Positions 47,130-61,268 of a DNA stretch of 64,000 nt are shown here, in pieces. A program made the translations under genes and the position numbers. This DNA comes from Distichodus sexfasciatus. Its lineage: Eukaryota; Chordata; Actinopteri; Characiformes; Distichodontidae. Where the stretch lies: positions 1,170,379-1,234,378 of the forward strand of contig JAVGVS010000107.1 of NCBI GenBank assembly GCA_032718565.1, read 5' to 3'. How positions within the stretch are numbered: the first letter of the stretch is position 1; every line of letters begins with the position of its first letter. A model generated the notes under the pieces. The model made no database searches and was not told the origin of the DNA. It saw nothing but the letters and a program-made list of their open reading frames with translations.

Positions 47130-49620
47130 GAAAACATCTACGCAAACACATACAAATCATAGCCTGTACATCACTATCAATGCTTTATACGTGTGCTTAA
47201 TTTCTTTATTTTGCGTGTCACGACAGTCATTCTATCACTCATGTCACCCCCTCGGCCTCAGACCTAGCAAGATCTGATTAAGCAACGTTTTTCCTGCTCC
47301 AAACCGTAATTTATGACTCCACTACTTTTGCCCAGAGAAGGAAAACGGATTTTGCCTCGAAATAAGAAACACTTTTCTGTGGAATTCATGATTTATAACA
47401 GCTTGCTGCTTTCAGCAATATCCAAATAAAAACTCAGGCTAGCAGCCAGGCTAACCCCCCACCTACCCACCCCGTCCTCTCTGACACAAGGTGTGTCACT
47501 ACCATTAAAGGTGAAAGAATATGTCAGTGTCATTCTTATCTTATCTTCCGATCAGGGCGACACACCAAACTAGTGTTTTTCTACTGATGAGAGCGTTTGC
47601 GTGTCCACCCAGGACGCATTACTGCCTTATCACGCTGCAAACATTCTTCTAGTCCTCCATTCCTCTGTCACCCAATGCTGATAACTATTAATCTGGCAAT
47701 GCGAAGGACAGAGAAGTATGGCAAGCTTTTATGTCAAGCACACAGAATGGGCATTTTGCCAGTCTGAAATATGTAGACTGATTATTGGCTCTGTTTTGTT
47801 TGTCCTGGGCACAGTTTACGGGAGTGTCATACCAACCTTTGAACTCTGCGCAATAGGAAGGCCCTTGGCAGGATTGTGTGTGTAGGTGTAGTAAGTGGTG
47901 GGTGTTTCTTAATAAGAGAAAGCTGCATGGTCAAGCATGATGCATAATGAATAGGACTTCTGTTGTATGACTGTTGTAGCCAAAAACCCTGACTATGACT
48001 CACTACATCAGCGGGTCAGCAGACAAGATCAGATGCCGTGTCTCCACCACCTTCCCCATTTGGTGATGATTGGTACGATTAAAGTCCTGGCATTCGTCAA
48101 GACGCTCTTATTCAGAGGACAGTCACCCTGAAGCAACTTGGGATTAAGGGTCTAACTCAAAGGCTCAATGGCAGTAGTGTTGGGGGTCAGATTTGTGGTC
48201 AGGACTGATCCTGCAAATTCTGATCCTGCAAAGTAATCTGATTACTGCCATGAATGTGAATGAATTTGATATTTTCAGTATAATACTCTCATTAAAAATG
48301 CAGTGTCACTGTAGCTTCTTTTACATCATTGTGTTGTGTTGCCTAGAGCAAGCATGTCTTTTTTTTTTTTTTAGCAAAAATGTAGGAAGGAAATCTTATT
48401 AAATCATTACTTTTTTGACTGGAGTTTACATTTCCCCTTCTGCAGCTATGTTTAGCTGTCTGTATCTGTCAGTCTATTTTTCTGAGCACAGCGATTCAGA
48501 ACTTGAACAAGAGGATACTGCACAACAAAGAAAAACACTACGTTTCATAGCTGTGTGGTGAAATGAGGAACAGGTGATTTGAATCAATCAGCACTCACAA
48601 ACCAGCTATACTGAACGATGTAAGGAACGTGTGGGCGTGACACCCGGGATGCTTTAGGTATATCACATGTTTCGGTGTTTGCAAACAATTACTTGAAAAC
48701 AATTACTTGAAAACACAAGTTTGCTGTAGATTGACCTCCTTTCATGAACAGTACAGTATTTTACTGTTATAAAAATACCATAAAATACTGTAAGGAAGAA
48801 AACTGTTAATGCACATCAGTTGGTTACAGTGAAACCCACCACACTACACTACTTAGCGTCTCTCATTGCCAGAGTCAATTGCTTTGAGCCCAGTAAACAG
48901 GGCATGTGAGGTGAGGCGTTTTCTTCAATCCAGAAACAGTTCTTAATTGTTTGCATGTTCAGAACACACAGATGTCAGCAGTTTTCAGCTGGAGTTAAAC
49001 AGATCCAGCCATATGGTGCATTTTACTAGGTTGTGAAATTTGCTTATTAAAAATATTTGCATATACTTTCCAAGTTTTGGGTACTTCTGAATCTAATTTT
49101 GGTTGGTTTAAAACTGAAAGTAGTTGTGTTGGCTTTGCTGCAGTTTTGAGATACAAGTTGGGCGGTGTTTTTTGGATTCTATTCTTGCTCTCACTCTGGG
49201 AAAAACTACAATTTCTTTTGTCAAAATATTTTCGGTGGTTGGTGAAACCTCCATGGTTGAGTCTGATTCTGCACTCAAAAGCGAGTTAATTCTGGCGTTC
49301 TCAGTTTTCTGGCTGCGGTAATAGAGAGAGAGAGAGAGAGAGAGGGAGAAATAAGCCATTTGCCGGACCATGTGTCCTGTGTCGCTCGCCTCTCTCCAGT
49401 ACTTCCCCTTTGGTCTCACAAGCAGAAAGCCACGCCTGCGGTTGCCATGGCTACAGGGTTACCACAGATCACACACATATACACACACAGACACTGACAT
49501 GACGACTAGCAGTGGAAAGTTTAAGCGGTTGCCATGGACATGAGCGAAAAGGAGGAACGCAGATGTCATGCAATTACCGGTGTACATATATACGACTAAT
49601 ACAGGGAATATGTGTAAAAT

Positions 49621-49648
49621 GTGTGTGTGTGTGTGTGTGTGTGTGTGG
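49621..49648. repeat. (GT)n microsatellite
   Basis: About 13-14 uninterrupted GT units. Confidence 0.9.
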
Positions 49649-51466
49649 GAGGGTGATTCAATAGCTTTAATCTGAGATCAGACATATTAAAGTTTAATGT
49701 GGATTTTTGATAATCATAAATTAAAACTTGTCACCTATAAAGCACACAATAAAACTTTTACTACTGATTAAATTCCAAGACTAAAATTATTTGTTTAATC
49801 TGAACTGTGACAAGTTGCAATTCTCCAAGTTTAGAAAAGGCTACATATCTGATTATCTTTCCCCGATGTATTCTGAGTACCCCATTTTTAAGGATTTTGG
49901 ATAAGCGCTAGACAGACTTTTGTGGAATTCCCTAACTATGATGTCACTTGCAGATTTCAGCAGCATTACCTATAAAAATAACTTCTCACTTCTCTCACTA
50001 GCTACGCAAAAAAGTGTAGCCTATACCGTCCAATCCAACGATATAGTCAACATTTCGTAGGAATCTCATTATGTTACATTTATGATGCTACACTTAAAAA
50101 GTGAAAAGGCATCAACAGGTTGTTAAAGCACAAAACTTTTTAAAAGTAGCTGTAACCATCTTACACATGTATAACTCCTATTTCTGTTTTTATGGAAACT
50201 CTAAAAAATACAGAACAGCATCAGATCCTGCATAAGCCACTGCAGGGCTTGTTTGCTGAACTGTGAATAATCATGAGTTCACATGATCATGAGTTTTAAA
50301 GCCTGAGGGAACATCCTCCTTGGTGTAGATGCTGACATTTGTCTAATTGAAGGCGTGTGTATCTACAGTGTTTTGAAATGCATGCACTGCATATATGTGT
50401 GTACATGCAAGACCAAGCTTGGAAGCTTTTATTCTACCAGGACTTTAAAATGAACATGCATTATGATTATTGTTTACAACAGCAACCTTTTGTAAATGTC
50501 TCTTTGATTAAATGTTTTTAAACCCCTCTTTTGCATTCCGTCTTTCTCGTACCTTCATTTCAAGAAGTCTCATTTGTCTCATGTGGTAAAGATCCTCTTA
50601 ATAACCGTGTAGTTCATGTTTTGATGGGCCCATCTGTCTCTTCGGAGTAAAGAAAACCTTGTTTAGCGCCCAGGGCAAACTCACTTCAAAGAGAGAGAGG
50701 TTGTAAATCCAACAGACATTCCATACAAGTTCTCAAGACTGTAATAATGCAATGACATCAAAAAGAATGCGTGCCACATCACTGGGGACCTCAAAACATT
50801 CTCACAAATATGCACAGTGATAGTGAGTAGCCATTTTAGAAGTCACCAGATCACCAGAAAAAGGTGGATTTTTTTAATATCATGAAAAAATACTCTTGGT
50901 TTTGGCGTATTGCCCACACACCTCTCATGGCATATTTGTATCTGTATTATGATGAATTACTTGTAACACAATAGAATGCCTTCAAGGGAAATTCCATCTA
51001 AATAATTATTTCATACTTGAGGTAGCGTTGCTCTAAATCCACAAGCAGGCTCCACTACAGACCTAATTAAGTTTTAAACACTGAGATTGGTGGTTTTCAG
51101 CAACAATTTATACAAAACTGTTTCCAAGGAAACTTTTAACATATGGGGAAAAGGCTCAAGTTTCTCCATGGTTTGGATTTAGAGATGGACGATATATTTG
51201 GACCAAACAGCCAAATGGAAACACTGGAAAAAGTCTGGCGTATTAATGTTTTCCTGTAAGCTTTGCAGTCATGATTCAGAGTTTTTACAACTGTGAGCTA
51301 TTTCCGTAGTGTGCATCGTGTAATTTTCAAAACCAAATTTCACTCTCCACTTGTGTGCGTGTAAGATGGTAAGAGAAGCTCAAATGTGACGCTTTTAGAT
51401 GTAAGAAGTTATAGAGGACATGCAACGTATGTATATATATTTGCGGCATTTAGCAGATATCTGTCT

Positions 51467-51477
51467 GTCTATCTATC

Positions 51478-51567
<90 letters not shown>
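51467..51567. repeat. (ATCT)n tetranucleotide microsatellite, about 25 units
   Basis: ATCT units run almost uninterrupted for about 100 bp, with one ATTT variant near 51487 and TGTC/CGATCGAT variants at the edges. Confidence 0.95.
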
Positions 51568-51568
<1 letters not shown>

Positions 51569-51959
51569 GTCTATCGATCGATAGACATTGCATTATGGGG
51601 GTGGCAATAGTGTGTAGTGCTTTTTTGGATATGGAATATTCCATAAGGGCAATGACATGTCAAAGTGACATGAATTTGATGAATGTTTTAAACTTACAAA
51701 GAAGTGTGTGTAAGCATGTGAGTGTGTCTATGTGTGTTTGCATCAGTATCCAGCTGGTTTTTCATCTCTGTGCACTACAGCCTGCATTTCATTTATACAC
51801 AATACATAATACAACACACATTTATTTCCACTCCAGATTTTACAATTCTTCTTTATAGAACCATTTATTTCTTTTGATCACTGACCGAACACTGAAGTAG
51901 CAATAAAGGCTGTTTAATCAGCAATAATCATGCAAGCGGGCCTTGTTGGTTTGATTCTG

Positions 51960-52460
51960 TGGAAAATTCTACACTCTAAGAAAAACGAGTTCTTCATTAG
52001 TGCTCTGGAGAACATTTTTAGAAAGAACTTTGTTAAGGGTTCTTTGGAGAACTGAACGTTAAAAAAAGAGTTCTTTAAGTAACATCATTTTTCAGAGCTT
52101 TTTTTATCAATTTATTTTAAAGTATGGAATTAATGACTACTGACCCTATGCCTGACCTACTAATTTACTTGTGGATGTGTGTAGAAATTATTGTTATGGT
52201 GCAATTTTTAATAGTAACCTATTATATCTGGTCTTCTAAGGTGATCAGTTATTGCAATGTATATTAAGTAATTGATGAACTTAAGTTTTACCAAACACTA
52301 CATTTGAATAAATTATAACATTGCTCATAATGAACACGTTCCGAATTAAAAATTCTTCATGATTACTTCATGATAAATGGTTCTGCAAAGAACCAATGGG
52401 TAAAAAGGTCTTTATGGAACCATCACTGTGGAGAACCACTTTTGGTTCTACTATATTTAC
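51960..52460. repeat. GGTTCTT/AAGAACC-type palindromic fish repeat
   Basis: The left part has 'acactctaagaaaaacgagttctt', 'agggttctttggagaactgaacg' and 'agagttcttta'. The right part has 'aaatggttctgcaaagaacc' and 'ctgtggagaaccacttttggttct'. Alternating GGTTCTT and AAGAACC words are typical of a common non-autonomous DNA element of fishes; the middle is diverged. Confidence 0.5.
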
Positions 52461-52769
52461 TATTAAAAATAAATTTAATATTACTCTTGCCAAGTTTAAA
52501 TTAGTGGATTTACTTCCTTGCTAACTATCAGCATAAAAAAGCAATAAAGTAGAAGGTGAGCATATTCTAAATGATTAACCCACCAAATCAGCTGCATATT
52601 TCCCAGCTCACTCTCCACTCCCTTTATTTGGAACTGGGATGTAAATGCATGAAGGGCAGAGCAGGGTGTGACTGATCCACCCCCACATGGGTTCTCCTGC
52701 ATTTACACACTTTCATTTAGCAAAAACATGACACAGGGCATGAAGAAATATGTCAGGGTGATGACCCTG

Positions 52770-52791
52770 ACACACACACACACACACACAC
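52770..52791. repeat. (AC)11 microsatellite
   Basis: Uninterrupted AC units after 'gatgaccctg'. Confidence 0.9.
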
Positions 52792-53492
52792 GAGCTTATA
52801 CATGCAATAGCATTACAGTTTTTTGCAGTCATTTTCACACATTCATCAATACCATGTTCACTTCCATAAACTACAAAAGCTAAACTGAGAATACTTTTGC
52901 ATTGCTTTCATACAAAGTTTCAGTGACAACATCTTCCAAAACTCACAGACACCCCTCTCACCAGTCAATATTCACCACCAGCAAAGTTATTGTAGAAATT
53001 CTTTTTGCAAGAATTTAGAAACTGTTCAACATTGCTAGCTTTCAGTTTAGCATCTAGCAAAATTCAAATGACTTTATATGGAGGAACTCTGCATTTCAAC
53101 AAATGAAATTACAGTAAAAGCATCTTTTTCTGTCTGTTGGATTATTCAGATTTTAGCTGAAAGTTAATCCATTTGCCTTTCAGGCTTATTACTGTCAGTA
53201 CAAAAGTGTGATGTTTACAGTATATTTTGGATTTGCACAAGAGATATTTCCTTGCTGTGAGGCAAGAGAAAACACTGGAAATGTATGGCTGAATTCAGAA
53301 TTGATTTGGATTGATTAGGACATGTAATCAGTACTCTTTTGAGGCATTTTATGACATTTTAACCACTGACAGGTGAAGCGAATAACATTGATTACAACGT
53401 TGGTTATGTCGTTACAATGGTATCTAGCAGTGAGCGGGATATGTTAGGCAGCAAGTGAACATTTTGTCCTTGATGTTGGCGTGTTAAAAGTA

Positions 53493-53820
53493 AAATGGGC
53501 GAGCGTAAGGATTTAAGCAGCTTTTATGAGAGCCAAATTGTGATGGCTAGACGGCTGGGTCAGAGCACTGCAGCCTTTACATGTGTTGTTCCTGGTCTGC
53601 AGTGGTCAGGACCTGACAAATGTGGTTCAAGGTAGGACAATTGTTGATCTAGTGTCAAGGTGATAAATGAGCAAAAAAACAACGATGCATGTGGGAAGTG
53701 AAGGGTGACCCACCTTATCTGATCCAACAGAATGGCTACTGTAGCTCAAACTGCCGAAAATGGTAATGCTGGTTCTGCCAGTTTATTGCATACAGGACTG
53801 TCTAGCGCAGATCTACTCAG
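53493..53820 (+). pseudogene. Degraded Tc1-like transposase N-terminal fragment
   Basis: From ATG 53495 the translation starts MGERKDLSSFYESQIVMARR LGQS, matching the helix-turn-helix start of a fish Tc1-like transposase family. Similarity continues at DNA level through 'tggtctgcagtggtcagga', 'gatccaacagaatggctactgtagctcaa' and 'gccagtttattgcatacaggactg'. Internal deletions and frame breaks abound, and no DDE region follows. Confidence 0.7.
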
Positions 53821-54370
53821 TCATAATTCTACAGCTGATTTAGAGTTTATTCTCCTCATTTATCAGCACTCACACAGTTGTGACCTGATTTCTGTTAGCT
53901 AGTTATTTTCACAATCTTACAGGGCAAACACTGGGCCTGCTGCACTGGTCATTCATTCCTTTCTCTTCTCCAGTGGGAAGTAGGAAACCGCATTTTGCCT
54001 GTTTTGACTTGTCCTGCTGCATTCACCTGACTTCCTACATATTAACCACGATCTCCCACACCCATGCTGCTGGTGTTGGGCTCCTCACCCAGAATATTTG
54101 GTTCCTGCTTTCTGTTGACCAGTTGATGGTAATTTGCAAATAGTGCTTTTTGTGGTTGAAAGGTAGTCAGAACTATTTGAATGCACAAGCAATAGCTGGT
54201 TAGCTCTGTACAGACAAAAATGAGACAACACCTAGAATTTTTTGACCATAATGATGAGCATGTGTGCAGTACCTCCTAAAACAACAACTGTACATCCGTC
54301 CTCATTTGACCTTTAGCATCCATATAATAAAGATTATATTGATCATCACATTGTCATCATCATCTGTTGG

Positions 54371-54612
54371 AGCAGATGGTGGTGTAATGGTAGGGTGTTC
54401 GCCCCAAGATCAGAGGGTTGCAGGTTTGAATCCAGGACTGGTAAAGTTACCACTGAGGTACTTATTAGCAAGGTACCGTCCCCAAGCACTGCTCCCTGGG
54501 TGCTGCCCTAGTTAGCTGCCCACTGCTCCTTCACGGATGAATTAAATGCAGAGGTCACATTTCGCAGTGGTGCACTGTGTGCTGTGGTGTGTTCACAATC
54601 ATTCACTTGTAC
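54371..54612 (+). repeat. tRNA-derived SINE (second family), full length
   Basis: A-box-like TGGTGTAATGG, B-box region GGTTGCAGGTTTGAATCC, the body 'aagttaccactgaggtactta' and 'gctgctccttcacgg'-like part, and the 3' end 'gctgtggtgtgttcacaat'. Confidence 0.8.
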
Positions 54613-55044
54613 TTAAGATCATCAACCTCATCTCTCTTACGTTTCCTTTACAGTTCACAGTGTCCAGATTGGCCAAGTTTCTATTACATAGTCCGAAGTT
54701 GCCGGGTGTGTCAGGGCTCAGAACGCGTCCTTCACACATAACATCATTCTCATGACCTAAGTTGGTGATAATATCATGGTTTCATTCCCCATGTCAGCAG
54801 AATGAACAGATTAGGACAAAAAAGAAGAGGAATGCAATGTGAAATATTCACATCCATTGTTCTGTTTACTCTGTCATCATACAGCAGGTTAGTTAGTTTG
54901 GTCTGATGGGTTTATCTTTCTAAAAACTTGAATCTAAAATGTTTTCCCGCTGCCTGCATAAGTGTTGATAGGTTTCATTTCCATTTCTAAAACTTCATGT
55001 TTAGGGCTTCTATGTAAACAGTTTTGTATCTGTGTTCCTATGTG

Positions 55045-55625
55045 CATTTCTGTGTGTGTGTGTGTGTGCATCAAGGCTTGTCAGTCTTTCACCTTTCAAT
55101 CAATTTACCATCATATCATTTCTTTTGGAATATGGTAACATGATCCTACATGTTGAACCTTGATGTTGGTGAGTGTGTGTGTGTACGACAGTGTGTGTTT
55201 GTGTTTGTAAGTGTAGGTGTGTGTGTGCAAACAAAGTCACATTTATTAAAAAGTATATTATTACATTGCATGTTATATGTCTGTTATGCTTTATACAAAA
55301 GTATTTCACTCATGCACTATATGCACTATATGCATTTTCCCAGGGCGCTTGTTAGCTGCCCGCTGCTCCTTTACGGATGGGTTAAATGCAGAGGTCACAT
55401 TGTGTTGTGGTGCACTGTGCGCTGTGCTGTGGTGTGTTCACAATGACAAATAATCACTCACTTTCACTATAATCATGTACCAGCAACATATGAAGTAACA
55501 ATAGAGGGATTGATTTTGTGTGTGTGTGTGTTTGTGTGTGTGTGTACTTGCAGGTGTGAGTGTTTGTATATGTGTTTATGTGGGGGCGTGTGTGTGTGTG
55601 AATGTGTGTGCTGGTGTGTGTGCTA
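55045..55625. repeat. Cluster of imperfect GT-rich tracts
   Basis: Imperfect GT tracts at 55051-55069, 55171-55224 and 55518-55622 flank the SINE fragment at 55340-55468. Confidence 0.8.
55340..55468 (+). repeat. 3' half of the second SINE family
   Basis: It begins in the body ('cagggcgcttgttagctgcc') and runs through 'aaatgcagaggtcacattgtg' to 'gttcacaatgacaaataatc'. It is 5'-truncated. Confidence 0.7.
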
Positions 55626-56366
55626 CAGGTTCCAGTAAGTCTGGGGGGTTTTAATGTCTCTGTTGCTTTCAGTTAGTAAAGCTATCACAGCTTTGATCAT
55701 GTTACAGATGCTGCAACACATTCATTTAAACAAAGAAACTCCCTCATAAGTCCCGCTCCCAGTGCCAATTTTCACTTTCATCATTTTTAGGTATCTGTTC
55801 TTTTACTTATTTTTTCACGTTCTTTGGGAAATGAGCAAACGAGAAAACACACAGTCCTGTGAGCATTTTATCTGAGAAAAAATTAGATGTCATCAGTCTT
55901 GTTGCGTATTCCTTTAAAGGCTGCAAAATAAGTCCATAGTTCCCTCAGTCTGTGTGTGTTTAACTACTCAAAAAGGAGCTGGTTGTAATAGTGCGATGAG
56001 GAAGAGAGACAGAAGTTGGCTTAGGTATAACTAGGCCGCAGAGCCAGTTTTAGACGTTTGTGGTAAAAGAGTGAGTCAGGCTTCAGCGGGGAATGCACAT
56101 GTGGTTTCAACACTAGGAAGCTCAGATGCACGACTGCTGATTGTGCGCTATCCGGACACGCCTCCTGCGACGCACACGGAGACAGATTTTTAATGAGAGT
56201 GTTGAAGGAATTCTGCCAGTTACATTTACATTTTACATTCGCTGTGACATTCAGTGTTTGGCATCTTAACATTCTGTTAAAAGATTAAAAACTTTTAATT
56301 ACTTGTAAAGGCTGCTTCAATACAGAAACACACAATATTTACAAGTAATATTAACATATTATTGTG

Positions 56367-56620
56367 AGGCAGTTGGTGGCGTAATGGTAGGGTGTTCACT
56401 CCGTGATCAGAAGGTTGCAGGTTTGAATCCAGGGCCGGTGAAGTTACCACTGAGGTACTCATGAGCAAGGTACCGTCCCCAAGTACTGCTCCCTGGATGC
56501 TGCCCTTGTTAACTGCTCCTTCACGGATGGGCCAAGTGCAGAGAACACATTTTGTTGTAGTGCACTGTGTGCTGTGCTGTGGTGTGTTCACAATGACAAG
56601 TAATTACTCACTTTCGCTAA
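56367..56620 (+). repeat. tRNA-derived SINE (second family), best-preserved copy
   Basis: GGCAGTTGGTGGCGTAATGG (A box) and GGTTGCAGGTTTGAATCC (B box, one change from GGTTCGANTCC) give an RNA polymerase III promoter. The body and 3' end ('tgctgtggtgtgttcacaatgac') follow, with no poly-A tail. Confidence 0.82.
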
Positions 56621-59600
56621 CATTTTTACCCTGAATGTTAAGACAGCGTGCTTCAAAAAGCTCTCTCACACACACATGTACACACATATTTACAGTGTTT
56701 CACTTATAAAGTTCAAGTTCTTGTCACGTGTCAACACACAGGTGAACTAGAGTTTTCTGATCATTTGATACACTGTTCAGTTTTAGCATTCTGTTAATAT
56801 TACATACACATACAGTATAATGAAAAGTACAAAGTGACAAACATCCCACAATCAAGTTCTTGCTCATTCAGTGTTATCCCATTCAGTGTTTAATTGTAGC
56901 CCTCTTAGCCTCTTGTAAAAGTTTCTCCAAAATACTCAAATAGGATTACACACAGACAAAGTAATGAACATATTAGCAAATAGCAAATAGCATTTTTGTG
57001 TTAATTAGTTCGGTGTTATCGCCTTCAGTGTTAACCGAGTAAAATTACTGTAGAAATGTTGTTTCAGCACATCTAAACATCTTAGGAGAGATACAGATGA
57101 AGCAGTGGAAAGATCAGCAGAGTTATGGAGAAGCTAGCTTAAAGCTAACTTTCATGAGAGAGCCTCAGGAGGACACGTTTATGTAACAGCATCCAGAACA
57201 GATTTATGTGGATAGCTTTTGACATGTAGAACATATTTAGCTTGCTAAAGGCGATTGGCTCTTCTGTATAGCTCGACCTGGCCACACATGCCCTTCAGCA
57301 TAATACCAGCTCGAGTTTCCAAGTGAAAGAGAAGGAATACTTCCCCCCCATGTTATCTCCAGACTAAAACAATGTGTTTGAAGACAAACTTCTGTCACAA
57401 ATAAGCTAAAGCTAATGCCTCATATGTGTGACACATGGTTTATCCTGAAGATTGCAATCCGAGTGACAAAACTTTTGTTCGCACGACAAAACTAGCGTTA
57501 GCATCACTGCTGTGACTCATCAAAAGTGAGATCTGGGTGTGGCGCTGCCGTGAAAGAACTGCTCAGAGATTTCCCAAATACTGCCAGAAAGGCTCATTTT
57601 CTGCAAAAACAAGAAAAAGTGAACCAGCTCTCCAACTTTCCTTAGCTAATGCTTTTCTGCTGTGTTTTCCGGACTGTTAACCATCCCTCGCTCCCTTGTA
57701 GCGCTGTTGTAACAGTGAAAGTCTTTGTGTGCAGGTCTGGGTTTGGTGTGAGCACTGGGCTCTGAGTTTTAGCCGGGAGATCAGCAGTAGCAGCAGCAGC
57801 AGGAATGATGGAAGGGGATAGGAATGCTTCGGCTCGGCAGATGACGGGGGTTGCTGGAGGAGTGTAGAGAAGCAGAGAAAGAAGTGGGAGGGAAGGGAGG
57901 AGGAAAGTACGAAAATGGAGTGATTTAAGACGAATGAGGCAAATGTGCCTACGAAAAAATGTGGCGTGCCCAATTCCTCACCTAAGCTTTATCCACATAA
58001 GGTGGTTAAAAATAAGTAATGTTTTGTCCAAACTAGCCATTCTCCCTCTCTCTTTCTCTCCCCTAGGTTTCACAGAAACCAGAAAACCCAAATCTCTGAA
58101 TTTAATTAACCTCTAATGATACTCACAAATCACTTCATTGCATCACAGTCGTTAACAATTTCAATCTCAGATTTAACAGTTCTGTGGAGGAGGTGGTTTG
58201 GATGTCTTTCAGTTTGACAGTAAAGATAAAGTTGTTGTGAAAGACTTTCACACTCTTTTATTACCTCAGGAGGGTAGTGTGTTCTGTTGGTGAGTGAACG
58301 AGAGAGACGGGGTTGGGGTTGAGAGAAAGGCAATGCACAAGGCTGCTAAGCAGAAATCCTTTGTTTTGCCAAACCCTGATTTTATCTGACAGTCCCTTCA
58401 TATGTTTTTCATTCTCTCTCTCTTTCTCTCTCTCTTTCTGTCTTTCCAGCTCTCCTTTCCCTGGTTGCATAACAACAAAGTGCGTCAGCATTTCTTAACA
58501 TTCTCACCCAAAACTGGAGAAAACTCTCAGAGCAAAGACAGAACAAAGAAAAACTCACAAACACGCTTCTTAGAACCTTCACACAGCAAACAGGAGCGGA
58601 ATTCTGTTTAGTCTGACCGCCGTTTCCCAAACTAGCCTGCGACTAAATGAAAGGGCAGGAAAGGCATGTTAGTGGAAAAAGCTGTAAGAAAACAGGACTA
58701 TTTTAGCCATCAGCATGCATATTACCTCAAGCTAAATTTGACTTTTTTTTTTACTATCCTGAAATTTGAAGATTGAACTTTTTAAATCAAGAGAACAGAA
58801 AATAATTGCTTTTCATTAAAAAAATGCATGTTAATTACTTGTCTGTAATGCCCACACGCACATGCTCCTCTTTTGGTCACTATAGTTACCCATTAATCAT
58901 AATTATTTGAACAGTCAGAATATATGGCTGCCAGGTTTTTCCGTCACCATATTAATTATCCAGCTGCCAGCGCTGAATGCACAAGTGTTTACCATTCAAG
59001 CTCTATTGTATCTTTCTTTGATAGTGAGGTGCATTATTGATGAGGCTATGTGCACCTGGAGGAGTTCTGCTACGCCACACCCTTTCCTTCAATGCTACTG
59101 AACTTCAGTCAGAGATAAAACAACTATTTGTCTGCTCTTTTATTCATCCCATGCCAAAGTACAGCCAGACAAATAAAGATGACCTGCACTGTTTTCCTTC
59201 TACTTCACATGGATGGCCCAAAAACTTAGGTTGATGTTGCTAATAGACGGAAGCTAACTTTTAATTCAGTCTTATCTGCAATAATGTCTGAATAGTGTGC
59301 AACTCAAACTAGCCAAACTCAAATATAAGTTCTTATCTCTCTGTTATGTAGTTCAGAGGGTCACGCAGGTGGGGCTTTTATGAATTTCTGCAACGCCCCT
59401 GCTGCTAAGTGTAAAAAGAGAAGCGGATGACAAACGTGTTTTTAAATGTCACTTCTGAAGTCTAAAGTCTGCAGTCTTGAATGAGTTTCCAGATCAACAC
59501 TTGTGGGGTTTGACCTGACTCTGATTATGCATGGACTAGCTTTGCGAGTGGTTCCTGCATATCGGTTTGATTATAGTGTTTTTGGAAGCATGTGTGGTAG

Positions 59601-61268
59601 AACCAGTCTGCGTTGGCTGGATGAAAGACAGGAAGTTATGCACTGAGGAGAGAGAGAGGTTTGGAGAGGAGGAGGAGGAGGAGTGTGGAAAGAGAGGAGA
59701 AGTCAGTCAGAAACAGAACAGGGGATTTTTCAGCATGTACTCTGCCCCCCCTTTCGATTGCCCCAAAGATTCGGGTGCAGAGGGGAGGAAGGAAAGTGAT
59801 TAAGTTGCATAAGAATAAAAAAGAGGAGGAGGGAGTGAGAGAGTGAAAGACACGGGTAGGGAATGAGGGAGTGGCAAAGTGAGTTGAAAAGAGGGGAAAG
59901 ACAAAGTCAGAGAGAAACAAACATGTGAAAAGACAAAGAACACTGCAGAACTTCCGAGGCTGAGAAAATTAACATTGAAAGAATAGCCAGGGGAGGTTTG
60001 AAGAACCACAATGGCTGGCGCTCGTATGGTTGTTTTGGAAACGACCATGTTTGTTTTCCCAGGTTTGTGGGAGGTTTCTGATAAGCAAGAGCTGATGCTT
60101 CTGTACACTCGAAGCTGGAAGCTGCAGTTTAATAGCGTTTCTAAAACCTGGACAGCTGCTGGACTCTCTGTCATGATATAGGAAACCATGTGACTTCATG
60201 TCATTGGACGGCAGGCTGGACTGACTGAAAGGAGGACAGAGGTGAAGGAGAGCAAAAGTGAGGGCATAAAGTGGAAAGGTGGAGTGCTTGGTGTAGTTTA
60301 CCTGTGAGACACCTGCAACTGGTGCTCCTGCCCTCTGCTGCTGGGATGCGGAACTGACTTTCCAGTTCCTTGAAGTGGGCGTAAGACACATGAAACTAAT
60401 TAGAAATGATTTGGGAAACAAATTAGTGAGGTTAACGTCGTAAGGGGCTCATTCATTCATGTTAGTTTATGTCAGGGTTGTTTCTGCAGATTTGTAATAT
60501 GAATACACACTGTAATCTTGCATTGAGTAATGATGGTAGTGGTGATGCTTTGTTGACAGACTACTGACCTTCACTGAGTCATCACCTGTTCATTACAGCT
60601 AAAAGCCAGTTCAGTACACACAACATAACCTGTCTGAGCTAAAGGCCCCAGAGGAGTCCTGAGTCCAAATGAGCAGTCAACGATCCATGTGTCCCTAGAG
60701 TCTCTCTGATCCTCTCCTGTGTAAATCCCACTTTTAAAGCTTAAGCTAAATACGTAGATGGAAGGCAAATACTAAAAAACAAGAATAAATCTGCCTTTAA
60801 AAAACTATATGTAGGCACACTGCACTTTAAATTAATAGTTTCTACCATAATAGGCACATGTACATGTTATAAGAACATTTTCCTATATTTTTTCTATATT
60901 TTCTGTATACATTTATTCTTAATCTTTAGGTCTTTTAGTTTATCTTATAATTCTTAAACTAACCTGTTAACTTCTAATTTCTAAATTCAAATCAAATTTA
61001 TACAATGTTAGGATCATTCAGTGTACATTTCACGGCATGTTGTATTTTTATAGCTATGTATGTGACAAATAAAAATCTTGAATCTTAAACACATAACGTT
61101 GGCAGCATTTAGAAGACAATCTTGTTTTATTATATTCTTTAATTGCTGTCTGTTTGAAGCAACTTGGGGGTAAGGGTCTTGATCAGGAACGCATGCCCCC
61201 CTGGCCCTGAAATGTCACAATGCAAAAAAAAAAACCTGCAGTAGAAACCGGCAAAAGGTTGGAGGGAG

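Noticed and set aside
51386..51610. Open frame with repeated SIYL residues
   Set aside because: Pure translation of the (ATCT)n microsatellite.
56367..56620. Possible tRNA gene (A and B boxes present)
   Set aside because: No cloverleaf can be completed, the body continues into a repeated SINE sequence, and several copies exist in the window.
59567..60421. Overlapping open frames on both strands around a GA-rich segment
   Set aside because: Low-complexity composition, no domain similarity, no splice-linked continuation.
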